Shown here: positions 18,368 through 27,305 of the stretch, in pieces
Layout: each line of letters starts with the position of its first letter
Numbering within the stretch: position 1 is the stretch's first letter
DNA from: Cognatundibacterium oligocarboniphilum
GTDB lineage: Bacteria; Pseudomonadota; Gammaproteobacteria; Burkholderiales; Burkholderiaceae_D
NCBI RefSeq assembly: GCF_013377855.1
Contig: NZ_JABXYJ010000002.1
Coordinates: forward strand, 62,001-126,000
Length of the DNA: 64,000 nt
Reading direction: 5' to 3'
Made by a program: the position numbers and the translations under genes
The notes under the pieces: generated by a model
The model's input: only the letters and a program-made list of their open reading frames with translations
Databases searched by the model: none
Told to the model about the DNA's origin: nothing

Positions 18368-19681
18368 CTAAACCACTAATGCGGATAGCGGCAACTCAAT
18401 CCTGACCAGCGCACCACCCTCCGCCAGATTACGCGCAGCCACGACTCCGCCCAGCTTACGCACTACATTCACCACGAAAAAAATCCCCAACCCACTCCCG
18501 GGACGTCTTTTGGTAGACTGATAAGGCTGTCCAAAATTTTCCAGTATCGAGGGCAGGAAACCGGGACCGCGATCCGTAATCTGTAGCGTCAGCCGGTCAG
18601 CATCACTGCTCACCTCCAATGCCAGCCAGTGCGGCGATGCCTCCAGCGCATTATCGAGCACATTGCAGATCATCTGCTTCAGCACTGAATCAGAAACTAC
18701 CTGTACGTCATGTTCCATATGATTCTGAAACTGGAAATTTTCCACTGTCCGGGTATTTCTGAACTCCTCTGCCAGCGCATTCAGGAAAGTGCTGATCGTG
18801 GTTTTGGTCGCCGATTCCCCTCTCGCCTCGCCTGCGGACAAGAGAATGCTGCTGACAATCGATTTACAGCGCTGCAACTGCCGCTCCATCTCAGTCAGAT
18901 CCTCCAGCAATTCAGGATTTCTCTGCAGTTCCGGTATGCGCCGCCAGTCGCCAAGGATAACAGACATTGTCGCCATCGGTGTGCCGAGCTCATGCGCCGC
19001 TCCGGATGCCAGCAAGCCCATTCTGACGATGTGCTCTTCTTCGACAGTGCGTTGACGGAAATCCGCCAGCTGCGCATCCCTGCGGCGCAGGTTATTGCTG
19101 ATCCTGGTGAGAAAAAATACCAGCAAAGATGCATTAATCAGGAAACAGATGATGATCCCATCCCGGTACAGAGACGGCATGCCGTTGATATGCTCAGGCG
19201 GCAGGATTAACGGTCGGGAAAACAGCGAAAGACCAAACAGACAGGCACTGGTCATCGCCACAATCACCCAGGTGGACCATACTTCCAGCAATACGGCACT
19301 GAGAATAACCTGTAACAGATACAGAAAAGCAAACGGATTCGAGGCGCCGCCACTCAGATACAGCTGTGCCGTCAGGATACCAACGTCCACCAGCAGCGCA
19401 AAAAATAATTCCCGGTTCGATACCCGGGTTTCTTCATGCCAGCGCAGATGACTGGCGAGATTGAATGCAATCAGCCCGGCCAGCACAAATGCCATCGACA
19501 ATATCGGCAGATGGATATCGAATCCCACCACGACCAGCGCAATCGTTGCAATCTGGCCAAACACAGCGATCCAGCGCAGATGGATCAGCTGCAGCATATT
19601 GTGATGCCCGGCTGAGTGCTCGTAATCAGCCGCGATATTCAGCAAAGTCATTGTGTTAAGATTTTCTGCCCTGCCTGTCAT
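18368..19681 (-). CDS. regB: RegB/PrrB-type redox sensor histidine kinase
   Basis: A 437-residue kinase from the ATG at 19681, chosen because AAGGGG lies about 9 nt upstream; it overlaps the SURF1 gene by 26 nt. The N-terminal half has about six membrane segments. GGASNPF (111-117) is the quinone-sensing motif of the RegB family. The H-box is SGAAHELGTPMATM with His about 230, and the conserved redox-active Cys is seen in QRCKSIVSS (about 272). The ATPase has N- and G-boxes (CNVLDNALEAS, GSGLGIFFV). It senses the quinone-pool redox state and phosphorylates RegA. Being downstream of a quinol oxidase is functionally coherent. Confidence 0.92.
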   Translation of the reverse strand: MTGRAENLNTMTLLNIAADYEHSAGHHNMLQLIHLRWIAVFGQIATIALVVVGFDIHLPILSMAFVLAGLIAFNLASHLRWHEETRVSNRELFFALLVDVGILTAQLYLSGGASNPFAFLYLLQVILSAVLLEVWSTWVIVAMTSACLFGLSLFSRPLILPPEHINGMPSLYRDGIIICFLINASLLVFFLTRISNNLRRRDAQLADFRQRTVEEEHIVRMGLLASGAAHELGTPMATMSVILGDWRRIPELQRNPELLEDLTEMERQLQRCKSIVSSILLSAGEARGESATKTTISTFLNALAEEFRNTRTVENFQFQNHMEHDVQVVSDSVLKQMICNVLDNALEASPHWLALEVSSDADRLTLQITDRGPGFLPSILENFGQPYQSTKRRPGSGLGIFFVVNVVRKLGGVVAARNLAEGGALVRIELPLSALVV

Positions 19682-20537
19682 GCTGACATTCCCCTTGCGT
19701 ACCATCCTGCTTTGCAACAGATGAGCGCAGCTGCCTGCAGCGCTCCCGGAACACCAGATAATACCCGCCAGCCACCATCAATGCGAGTGCATACCATGTC
19801 AGCGCATAAACCAGATGATTGTTGTGGAAAGAAATCACCGTCAGCCCGCCTGCAGGCGCAGGATCCTCACCTGCCAGCAACGCCCGGTAAGTCGCATCAG
19901 GCTGCTGCGCGGCAGCGTCGGCATCCACAAAAAAAGGAGCAACGCGGCTGATTTGCTGTGCCTGTGCAATCGCGCCGATATCTCTTGAAAACCAGTTACC
20001 ATGGCGCGGATCATTGTTACGCAGAAAACCACCGCCGGGCTCGCTCATTCTCAGTAAACCGGTTACCGTATACCGGACACTGCCAGATTGCGGGGTGCGT
20101 ACGTCAGCATCTTTTTTTTGCTTCACAAAACCGCGATTCACCAGTACCACACTGCCATCTTCCTGCTGCAACGGTACCAGCATCCAGAATCCGCCTCCCA
20201 GTTCGGTCGCTGCCTTCACATACACCGTCTGCCTGAACAGAAAACACCCCTGCAGACGGACATGGCGATACTCATCCGAAGCAGCACTGACCGCCGGCCA
20301 TGCTGCCTGTGCGGGTGGCATGACGGCAGCAGTATGCACCCGCTGTTCAACCCGGGAGATCAGATCCAGCTTCCACTGCAGCCGCCACAATTGCCAGCAT
20401 CCCAAAGCCGTAAAGCTGAAAAAAAACAACCCCGCACAAATCGTGACAATCCAGGTCACGATCGCTGAACGGGGTTGCTCAGGTGCGCCAGCTGATGCAG
20501 ATGCATCCGCTCTCACCACATCGGCACCATCGGTCAT
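19656..20537 (-). CDS. SURF1-family oxidase assembly protein
   Basis: A 293-residue protein with one membrane helix near residues 28-48, a periplasmic domain, and a second helix near 240-260. The family motif LGCWQLWRLQWK follows the first helix, and LVNRGFV and HLVYALTWYALALM are the other SURF1 blocks. SURF1 proteins help insert heme into haem-copper oxidase subunit I. It overlaps the cyoD stop by 4 nt (ATGA), so it is likely an assembly factor for the bo3 oxidase here, in the place where E. coli has the heme O synthase gene cyoE. Confidence 0.9.
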   Translation of the reverse strand: MTDGADVVRADASASAGAPEQPRSAIVTWIVTICAGLFFFSFTALGCWQLWRLQWKLDLISRVEQRVHTAAVMPPAQAAWPAVSAASDEYRHVRLQGCFLFRQTVYVKAATELGGGFWMLVPLQQEDGSVVLVNRGFVKQKKDADVRTPQSGSVRYTVTGLLRMSEPGGGFLRNNDPRHGNWFSRDIGAIAQAQQISRVAPFFVDADAAAQQPDATYRALLAGEDPAPAGGLTVISFHNNHLVYALTWYALALMVAGGYYLVFRERCRQLRSSVAKQDGTQGECQHDRQGRKS

Positions 20538-20992
20538 GGCATATTGCGCATGTTATTCATTTCGTTGGTTGAGGGCTGATTAAATGATTCAGGTACTGTT
20601 TCATGATTCATACCTGGCATCATATTGTGATTCAGGTGATACATGACCCACAGCGAACCTGCCAGCATAATCACCACCAGTATACAGGTAAACAACAGCG
20701 CCAACATGGACCAGCCGCCTTCTGCTTTTGAATTCATGTGCAGGAAATAAATCATATGTACCACAATCTGAATCGCAGCAAAAAATAACAGCACAAAACC
20801 GAGGTTGCGGGAATCAGGAATGACCTTGCCCATGACCAGCCAGAATGGCACTGCAGTCAGAAAAACGGACAGGATAAAACCGATCGTATAAGTCTTCAAA
20901 CTGCCATGATCTGCGTGATCGCCATGTCCATGATGATCGTGATGATCATGGTGAGTGTCGCCATGATTCAAATGTTCGTGATGTGCACTCAT
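20534..20992 (-). CDS. cyoD: Cytochrome bo3 ubiquinol oxidase subunit IV (CyoD)
   Basis: A 152-residue protein from the ATG at 20992, which overlaps the cyoC stop by 4 nt. It has three membrane helices: [23 protein letters not shown], then [24 protein letters not shown], then [23 protein letters not shown]. It is the small accessory subunit of the quinol oxidase. The first 30 residues contain 13 histidines interspersed with Asp and Gly, an unusual metal-ligand-like tail for this family; the C-terminus is Met/Asn-rich. Confidence 0.92.
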   Translation of the reverse strand: MSAHHEHLNHGDTHHDHHDHHGHGDHADHGSLKTYTIGFILSVFLTAVPFWLVMGKVIPDSRNLGFVLLFFAAIQIVVHMIYFLHMNSKAEGGWSMLALLFTCILVVIMLAGSLWVMYHLNHNMMPGMNHETVPESFNQPSTNEMNNMRNMP

Positions 20993-21612
20993 GGCAAAAC
21001 TCCCATCAGGTAAACAAAGGTAAATACACCGATCCAGACTACGTCCAGAAAGTGCCAGAACATCGACAGGCACATCAGGCGACGCTTGTTTTCAGTTGTC
21101 AGTCCGTGACGCTTTAACTGGAACAGCAATGTCACCAGCCAGACGATACCGAAAGTCACGTGCAGACCGTGCGTCGCCACCAGCGCGAAGAAGGAAGTCA
21201 GGAAACCGCTGCGCTGGGGACCAGCGCCCTCATGAATCAGATGGATAAATTCATACAATTCCAGACAGATGAATCCGGCGCCAAACAGACCGGTCACGAC
21301 CAGCCATGTCATTGCCGTGCCCAGATGCTTTTTCTGGGATTCCAGCATTGCAAAACCGTAAGTAATTGATGACAGCAGCAGCAAGGAGGTGTTGAGTGCC
21401 ACCAGGGGCAAATCAAACAGTTCAGCACCGGTCGGGCCGCCGGCATAATTGCGTCCCAGCACCGCATAGGCGGCAAACAGGCACGCAAAAATCAGGCAGT
21501 CGCTCATCAGGTACAGCCAGAACCCCAGCAGGGTGCCATTTTCCGGATGATGCTCCCGGACGAAGAATCGGGAACCAGCATCCTGGCTCATCGTAGTATG
21601 AGTAGTAGACAT
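20989..21612 (-). CDS. cyoC: Cytochrome bo3 ubiquinol oxidase subunit III (CyoC)
   Basis: A 207-residue COX3-family protein with five predicted membrane helices, beginning at [23 protein letters not shown]. The family landmarks [20 protein letters not shown] and [10 protein letters not shown] are present. The five-helix form is typical of quinol oxidases. It starts one nt after the cyoB stop and overlaps cyoD, within the cyoABCD operon. Confidence 0.94.
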   Translation of the reverse strand: MSTTHTTMSQDAGSRFFVREHHPENGTLLGFWLYLMSDCLIFACLFAAYAVLGRNYAGGPTGAELFDLPLVALNTSLLLLSSITYGFAMLESQKKHLGTAMTWLVVTGLFGAGFICLELYEFIHLIHEGAGPQRSGFLTSFFALVATHGLHVTFGIVWLVTLLFQLKRHGLTTENKRRLMCLSMFWHFLDVVWIGVFTFVYLMGVLP

Positions 21613-21613
21613 A

Positions 21614-23617
21614 TCAGGCTTGACTCGCTAACAGGCGGGTACGTGCATTTTCAGTACGGACAACTTCGTCCGCAGGAATGTAGTAATCGCGGTTGTAATT
21701 AAAGGTATGAATAATGATCGCCGCCAGCATGACAATAAACGCTGCCACAGCAGGAATCCACATCTGCCAGATCAGTGCAAAACCACAGGCTGCACTCAGT
21801 GCGGCGATGATGAAACCCGCACCGGTATTTTTCGGCATGTGAATCGAGACAAAACCTTCAGTCGGACGGATAAAACCGTTTTTCTTCATATCAGCCCATG
21901 CATCGTTATCATGGATACGTGGCGTGAACGGGAAGTTGTACGCTGGTGGCGGTGATGAAGTCGACCATTCCAGAGTACGTCCATCCCACGGATCACCAGT
22001 CAGGTCAAGGTTTTCGTGGCGACGCAGGAAACTGATCACCATCTGGATAATGAAAGACGCAATACCCAGCGCAATCAATACTGCACCAAATGCAGCTACC
22101 TGGAACCAGATATGCAGCGAAGGATCGTCAAAGTGACTCAGGCGGCGTGTCACACCCATCAGACCCAGCACATACAGCGGCATGAATGCAAAGTAGAAAC
22201 CGATGAACCAGAACCAGAAGGAGCACTTGCCCCAGAACGAATCGAGCTTGTAACCAAAGGCTTTCGGGAACCAGAAATTGATCGCCGCCATCGCGCCGAA
22301 CACCACACCACCGATAATCACATTATGGAAGTGCGCAATCAGGAACAGACTGTTGTGCAAGACAAAATCCGCAGGCGGAACCGCCAGCAGCACGCCGGTC
22401 ATACCACCGATGACGAATGTGATCATGAAGCCGATTGTCCACAGCATCGGCACTTCAAAACGGATGCGGCCGCGATACATGGTGAACAGCCAGTTGAACA
22501 TCTTCGCTCCGGTCGGAATCGAGATGATCATTGTCGTGATACCGAAGAAGGAGTTGACACTGGCGCCGGAACCCATGGTGAAGAAGTGATGCAGCCAGAC
22601 CAGGTAAGACAAAATAGTGATCACGACGGTTGCATAGACCATCGAGGTATAACCAAACAGGCGCTTGCCACAGAAAGTGGACACGATTTCCGAATACACA
22701 CCAAAGCAAGGCAGGATCAGAATATACACTTCAGGATGACCCCAGATCCAGATCAGGTTCACGTACATCATGGAATTGCCACCCATGTCGTTCGTGAAGA
22801 AATTGGTTCCAAAGATACGATCCAGCGACAGCATTGCGAGTACTGCCGTCAGCACAGGGAAAGCCGCCACAATCAGCACGTTGGTACACAGCGCAGTCCA
22901 GGTGAATACCGGCATCTTCATCAGCGACATGCCTGGCGCACGCATTTTCACAATTGTGACAATCAGGTTTACCCCTGATAACAGCGTACCGACACCGGCG
23001 ATCTGCAATGACCAGATATAGTAATCGACCCCGACGTCCGGACTGCCCAGAATACCTGATAACGGCGGATAGGCCAGCCAGCCGGTACGGGCAAACTCGC
23101 CGACAAAAAGTGACGCCATTACCAGCACAGCACCGAAAGCTGTCATCCAGAAACTGAAATTATTCAGGAAAGGAAATGCAACGTCGCGGGCACCGATCTG
23201 CAGCGGCACTACATAGTTCATCAGTCCCGTCACCAAAGGCATGGCGACAAAGAAAATCATGATCACACCGTGTGCAGTAAATACCTGATCGTAATGATGC
23301 GGCGGCAGGAAACCTGCTGAATCCCCGAATGCCAGCGCCTGTTGCGCACGCATCATCAGTGCATCGGCAAAACCACGCAGTAGCATCACGAGACCGAGAA
23401 TCATATACATGATGCCGATGCGTTTGTGATCGATACTGGTGAGCCAGTCACGCCATAACATGCCCCACAGGCGGAAGTACGTCAGCGCCCCCAGCAATAC
23501 TGCGCCACCCAGCACAACACCGGCAAAAGTGGCAAGAAGAATCGGCTCATGAAAGGGAATCGCCTCCCAGCTCAGACGGCCGAAAATCAGCTTAGTTAAA
23601 TCAATATGGTCTAACAT
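21614..23617 (-). CDS. cyoB: Cytochrome bo3 ubiquinol oxidase subunit I (CyoB)
   Basis: A 667-residue haem-copper oxidase subunit from the ATG at 23617. It has the low-spin haem His region ([15 protein letters not shown]), the CuB and cross-linked Tyr motif [11 protein letters not shown], the HH pair in WLHHFFTMG, and the high-spin and low-spin haem ligands near [12 protein letters not shown]. The fifteen-helix arrangement and the N-terminus match CyoB. It reduces O2 to water with ubiquinol and pumps protons. It starts 2 nt after the cyoA stop. Confidence 0.96.
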   Translation of the reverse strand: MLDHIDLTKLIFGRLSWEAIPFHEPILLATFAGVVLGGAVLLGALTYFRLWGMLWRDWLTSIDHKRIGIMYMILGLVMLLRGFADALMMRAQQALAFGDSAGFLPPHHYDQVFTAHGVIMIFFVAMPLVTGLMNYVVPLQIGARDVAFPFLNNFSFWMTAFGAVLVMASLFVGEFARTGWLAYPPLSGILGSPDVGVDYYIWSLQIAGVGTLLSGVNLIVTIVKMRAPGMSLMKMPVFTWTALCTNVLIVAAFPVLTAVLAMLSLDRIFGTNFFTNDMGGNSMMYVNLIWIWGHPEVYILILPCFGVYSEIVSTFCGKRLFGYTSMVYATVVITILSYLVWLHHFFTMGSGASVNSFFGITTMIISIPTGAKMFNWLFTMYRGRIRFEVPMLWTIGFMITFVIGGMTGVLLAVPPADFVLHNSLFLIAHFHNVIIGGVVFGAMAAINFWFPKAFGYKLDSFWGKCSFWFWFIGFYFAFMPLYVLGLMGVTRRLSHFDDPSLHIWFQVAAFGAVLIALGIASFIIQMVISFLRRHENLDLTGDPWDGRTLEWSTSSPPPAYNFPFTPRIHDNDAWADMKKNGFIRPTEGFVSIHMPKNTGAGFIIAALSAACGFALIWQMWIPAVAAFIVMLAAIIIHTFNYNRDYYIPADEVVRTENARTRLLASQA

Positions 23618-23619
23618 CT

Positions 23620-24636
23620 TTATTTTCCATTCGTAACTGGAGGAGTTGTACACACTTCACCGGGCAAACCAGACTGCTGGTTCTGGGCGAGAATAGAAAC
23701 AACTTTACCGCGGGCACTCTGCTCCGGCTTGACATTCATATCGGTACTCATCAGTTTGTCCATGCACACCTGATCCGGCCCTACGCAACGATTCAGAATC
23801 GCGTGATACAGGTCACTATCCACCGAACCATAAAGGCGCACAGGGTTTTTGATACTTGGCTTTTCCAGCTCCAGATAATCCGTGCGGTTCAGGCTCAGCT
23901 TGCTGCTCTTGGCTGACTGTACCCAGGCATCAAACCCGGCACGTGACTTACCGTAAAACTTAAAGCGCATGTCAGAAAAACCGGCACCGCTGTAATTCGC
24001 GGAAAAGCCATCGTAAGTACCTGCCTTATTAATGACCGCATTCAATTCAGTCTGCATACCCGGCATCGCATAGATCTGACCGGCAAGCGCCGGGATGTAC
24101 AGCGAATTCATATAGGTGGAAGCCGTGATTTTGAAACTGACCGGTACATCGACCGGCGTCACCAGTTCATTCACCGTTGCCACGCCCTGTTCTGGATAAA
24201 TAAACAACCATTTCCAGTCCAGCGCGACGACTTCGACGACCAGCGGTTTGGTACCGGCAGGAATCGCACGATTTTCATCCAATCGCGACAACTTTCGATA
24301 TGGATCAAGAGTATGTGTGGAAATCCATGTCAACATACCCAAAGCGATGATAATTAACAATGGCGCACCCCAGATGATCAGCTCCAGCATCGTGGAGTGA
24401 TCCCATTCCGGATCGTACTTCGCAGTGGTGTTGGACTGCCTGTATCGCCATGCAAAAAACAAAGTCAGCAAAATGACAGGAATAATGATCAACAACATCA
24501 GGAGAGTGGAAACCACAATCAGTTTGCTCTGTTGAGCGGCGATATCGCCTGAAGGATTCAACACAATAGTGTCACATCCAGCCAACAGTGCAACGCACAG
24601 GAGCAAAAGTCCGCGTCGGGCTAGTAGGGAAATCAT
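23620..24636 (-). CDS. cyoA: Cytochrome bo3 ubiquinol oxidase subunit II (CyoA)
   Basis: A 338-residue lipoprotein from the ATG at 24636. The signal peptide ends in the lipobox LLAGC (Cys 21), two membrane helices follow, then a periplasmic cupredoxin domain. The CuA ligands of cytochrome c oxidases are absent, as expected for a quinol oxidase. The C-terminal COX_ARM region after the cupredoxin domain is present. First gene of the cyo operon. The start has no strong ribosome binding site; an ATG at 24678 would bury the lipoprotein signal, so 24636 is preferred. Confidence 0.93.
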   Translation of the reverse strand: MISLLARRGLLLLCVALLAGCDTIVLNPSGDIAAQQSKLIVVSTLLMLLIIIPVILLTLFFAWRYRQSNTTAKYDPEWDHSTMLELIIWGAPLLIIIALGMLTWISTHTLDPYRKLSRLDENRAIPAGTKPLVVEVVALDWKWLFIYPEQGVATVNELVTPVDVPVSFKITASTYMNSLYIPALAGQIYAMPGMQTELNAVINKAGTYDGFSANYSGAGFSDMRFKFYGKSRAGFDAWVQSAKSSKLSLNRTDYLELEKPSIKNPVRLYGSVDSDLYHAILNRCVGPDQVCMDKLMSTDMNVKPEQSARGKVVSILAQNQQSGLPGEVCTTPPVTNGK

Positions 24637-24786
24637 GTGGGAAAAGTCCAAATTAAGGGAAATCGTGATAATGTACACGGACTGACTAGCATTAGCGATT
24701 GGACGTTTTGTCCTACCCTGCCATAGCTATACCCGGAAGGGCACAAGGCGTCCATCGGTCAGAAAACATAACTACGAGAGACGACT

Positions 24787-26133
24787 ATGCCAAGTATCAG
24801 CCATCAAGGTGATCACATCACCGCTATTTCTGCACGCCATTCTGCGCCTGCCGCTAAAAATACTCATGCTGATCATACAACGATTGCGCCAGGTGAAATT
24901 GCCATCGGCGTGGTAATCGGCCGGGCCTCTGAGTATTTTGATTTCTTTGTCTATGCCATTGCTTCTGTGCTGGTGTTTCCTGCCGTATTCTTTCCATTTG
25001 AACAAAGACTGGAAGGAACCCTGTACTCTTTCGTCATCTTCTCATTCGCCTTCCTGGCGCGACCGATAGGAACGGTTGTGTTCATGGCAATTCAACGCCA
25101 TCTTGGCAGGGAAGCCAAGCTGACCAGCGCACTCGTATTGCTCGGCATTTCGACTGCCGGAATTGCTTTTTTACCTACCTACTCACATTTGGGGTATGCC
25201 TCCATTATTTTGCTGTCCATTCTGCGCGTCGGTCAGGGGCTGGCGCTGGGCGGCTCCTGGGATGGTCTCCCCTCGTTACTGGCACTGAATGCGCCACAGG
25301 ACAAGCGAGGGTGGTATGCCATGCTTGGACAGCTTGGCGCACCAGTTGGCTTCATGATTGCCGGCAGCCTGTTTGCGTATCTGCTGGCAAATCTGTCGCC
25401 GGAAGATTTTCTTGACTGGGGCTGGCGCTATCCGTTTTACGTTGCCTTTGCCATTAATGTGGTCGCGCTGTTTGCACGGCTGAGACTGGTCTCTACCAAT
25501 GAATATGCGCACTTGCTCGACGAACGTGAACTGGAGCCAACCCGGATCACCGAACTGCTCGGCACGCAGGGCCGCAACGTCCTGATCGGTGCACTGGCTG
25601 CACTGGCCAGTTATGCGCTGTTCCATCTGGTGACCGTGTTTCCTTTATCCTGGATCACCCTGTACTCCTCCCGTTCGCTGACGGATGTACTTTACATTCA
25701 GATCACAGGAGCGGGATTCATGGCTGCCGGCGTCATTGCATCAGGCTTGATTGCAGACCGGTTTGGCCGCCGCAATACACTGGGAACCCTGGCCTTGTTA
25801 ATTGCGATTCTGAGCGGCTTTGTTCCCATACTGATGGATGGAGGAGAGTTTGGTCAGAATGTATTCATTCTCACCGGATTTTCGCTGCTGGGATTGTCTT
25901 ACGGTCAGGCTGCGGGCGCTGTGACAGCCAACTTCGCATCCCGCTTCCGCTATACCGGCGCAGCGCTGACTTCGGATCTGTCCTGGCTGGTCGGTGCCGG
26001 ATTTGCCCCACTGGTCGCCTTAGGTCTGTCAGCCCATTTCGGTCTTGCCTATGTCAGCCTGTATCTGCTGTCAGGCGCTGGCTGCTCCATGGCTGCGCTG
26101 AGCCTGAACCGGGCACTGGAAATCCGGGACTGA
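24787..26133 (+). CDS. MFS transporter, metabolite:H+ symporter-like
   Basis: A 448-residue protein with twelve predicted membrane helices. It carries the MHS-family features: EYFDFFVYAIASVLVFP in the first helix, FLARPIGTVVF, and GLIADRFGRRNTLG in the loop after helix 8. It is divergent from cyoABCD with about 150 nt between the two starts. The substrate is unknown; relatives carry dicarboxylates, proline/betaine or aromatic acids. The pairing with a cyo operon recurs in Burkholderiales as far as I recall, but no functional link is shown here. Confidence 0.85.
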   Translation: MPSISHQGDHITAISARHSAPAAKNTHADHTTIAPGEIAIGVVIGRASEYFDFFVYAIASVLVFPAVFFPFEQRLEGTLYSFVIFSFAFLARPIGTVVFMAIQRHLGREAKLTSALVLLGISTAGIAFLPTYSHLGYASIILLSILRVGQGLALGGSWDGLPSLLALNAPQDKRGWYAMLGQLGAPVGFMIAGSLFAYLLANLSPEDFLDWGWRYPFYVAFAINVVALFARLRLVSTNEYAHLLDERELEPTRITELLGTQGRNVLIGALAALASYALFHLVTVFPLSWITLYSSRSLTDVLYIQITGAGFMAAGVIASGLIADRFGRRNTLGTLALLIAILSGFVPILMDGGEFGQNVFILTGFSLLGLSYGQAAGAVTANFASRFRYTGAALTSDLSWLVGAGFAPLVALGLSAHFGLAYVSLYLLSGAGCSMAALSLNRALEIRD

Positions 26134-26452
26134 TTGCCCCCATCTGACTTACCATCAACAATGTTAGTCAAACAATAAAACGCCTGTCAATCAATCACTG
26201 ACAGGCGTTTTTCAATTTTAAGTAAATATCTTAAATACTGCCCCATCGGAAACAACAGACTTCCAAAACAGAAGCGGAAACGGAAACGGAAGAATAACAG
26301 CATAACAGCGACTCTGAGTACAGTAATCACCCAGCGCGAAGAACACGTATCAAACAGGAACTTCTGGCAGCAGCTCACCCATACTGCTTTCGATGCTAAT
26401 TAAATGAAGGCAAGGCTGACAGGGGCTTGTACCACTGTAGCAGCAATACCAA
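26134..26452. other. Gene-poor interval between MFS gene and nsrR
   Basis: 319 nt with no convincing gene. It holds the MFS terminator (26177-26212), a short hexanucleotide repeat of CGGAAA (three copies near 26276-26295), and otherwise AT-rich sequence. An open frame on the minus strand at 26187-26378 crosses the terminator and resembles no family I know. Confidence 0.6.
26177..26212 (+). terminator. Rho-independent terminator of the MFS gene
   Basis: A 13-bp inverted repeat (AAAACGCCTGTCA and its complement) with a 10-nt loop ends in a T-run, 44 nt after the MFS stop. The A-run at the left arm could also serve minus-strand transcripts. Confidence 0.85.
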
Positions 26453-26905
26453 TCAGTCCTGAGTCAAATCAGCGCCATGGAAATGAATTTTGGTAATGCC
26501 GGTCTTTTTGCCAATCAGGTCTTCGAGTGTGACATGATCCAGCACATCCAGATAAGCGTGGGTCGCATCATTCAACACTTTTTTCAGGTGGCAGGCAGGT
26601 GCATAAGCACAAGTGTTACTGGCTTTGTCAAAACATTCTGCCATGTAGAAATCGGTTTCCGTATTCCGTACAACTTCGCCGATATTGATGTCAACAGGCG
26701 CGCTGTGAAGTCTCAGGCCGCCATTTCTGCCGCGTATGGTATCGACCATATTGGACAAACCCAGTTGGTGCACAACCTTGGTCAGATGGTTTTTTGAAAT
26801 ATTATGCAGCTCCGCGATCTCCTGAATGGTCACCAGGCGGTCGCGGTGGATCGCAAGGTAGATCAGCGTGCGCAAAGTATAGTCAGTGTAAGCAGTGAGT
26901 CTCAT
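26453..26905 (-). CDS. nsrR: Nitric-oxide-sensing Rrf2-family repressor NsrR
   Basis: A 150-residue Rrf2-family regulator. The winged helix begins MRLTAYTDYTLRTLIYLAIH, and the recognition region contains ISKNHLTKVVHQL. Three cysteines at 91, 99 and 105 (C-x7-C-x5-C) are the Fe-S ligands of NsrR; nitrosylation of the cluster by NO releases the repressor. It is divergent from norB, and NsrR-type palindromes lie between them, so it most likely represses norB. Confidence 0.92.
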   Translation of the reverse strand: MRLTAYTDYTLRTLIYLAIHRDRLVTIQEIAELHNISKNHLTKVVHQLGLSNMVDTIRGRNGGLRLHSAPVDINIGEVVRNTETDFYMAECFDKASNTCAYAPACHLKKVLNDATHAYLDVLDHVTLEDLIGKKTGITKIHFHGADLTQD

Positions 26906-27108
26906 AAAAAATTATCCGGAATTAATGCGCACAACAGAGTTCAAACAAGCTCTCTTGCGCTGCCAACATGCTCTAAAGGCAGTATACCGTGTTGTGCCTT
27001 TCCTCACCGACCTGCGCTACCAGACTGAATACAAGCAAGGATGAAAAGGCGGCGATACTGCATGACCTAAACACTCGATATTAAAAAATGTGCATTTCAT
27101 CGCAATTA

Positions 27109-27131
27109 AACATACATTTTATTTGCATCTT
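27109..27131 (+). promoter_or_regulatory. NsrR-like operator 1 (norB)
   Basis: The sequence ACATTTTATTTGCATCTT and the bases just before it match the NsrR consensus AAGATGY-ATTTTAAATR-CATCTT at 19 of 23 positions by my alignment. It overlaps the norB -35 element. Confidence 0.65.
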
Positions 27132-27136
27132 ACAAT

Positions 27137-27158
27137 AGATGCATATAAAATGCATCTT
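27137..27158 (+). promoter_or_regulatory. NsrR-like operator 2 (norB)
   Basis: A perfect inverted repeat AGATGCAT-N5-ATGCATCT lies over the norB -10 element and closely matches the NsrR consensus. Its position would block RNA polymerase until NO inactivates NsrR. Confidence 0.82.
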
Positions 27159-27305
27159 AATAAAAGCCGGCGTACCCGTTTCCTGCAATAACCCGATGGA
27201 TATGAAGTATTTTTCAGGAAAACATGCCGGACTCTTATCAATTGTTTTGTGTTCGCTGCTTCACTGTTTTTACCGTATTTTTAATCATTCATAAGGAACC
27301 ACGCC

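Larger units (their letters stand above)
26906..27305. other. nsrR-norB divergent control region
   Basis: 400 nt without a gene. It contains two NsrR-like palindromes (27109-27158) over a candidate norB promoter: -35 TTGCAT at 27123-27128, 17-nt spacer, -10 TAAAAT at 27146-27151. That implies a norB leader of about 150 nt. No clear promoter for nsrR itself stands out. Confidence 0.7.

Noticed and set aside
22016-22978. A 320-codon open frame on the plus strand
   Set aside because: It lies wholly antisense to cyoB, is His/Gln/Asp-rich in the manner of a mirrored membrane-protein gene, and has no ribosome binding site or family resemblance.
26187-26378. A 63-codon minus-strand frame in the gene-poor interval
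   Set aside because: It runs through the MFS terminator, has low-complexity Arg/Phe repeats caused by the CGGAAA repeat, and no ribosome binding site.
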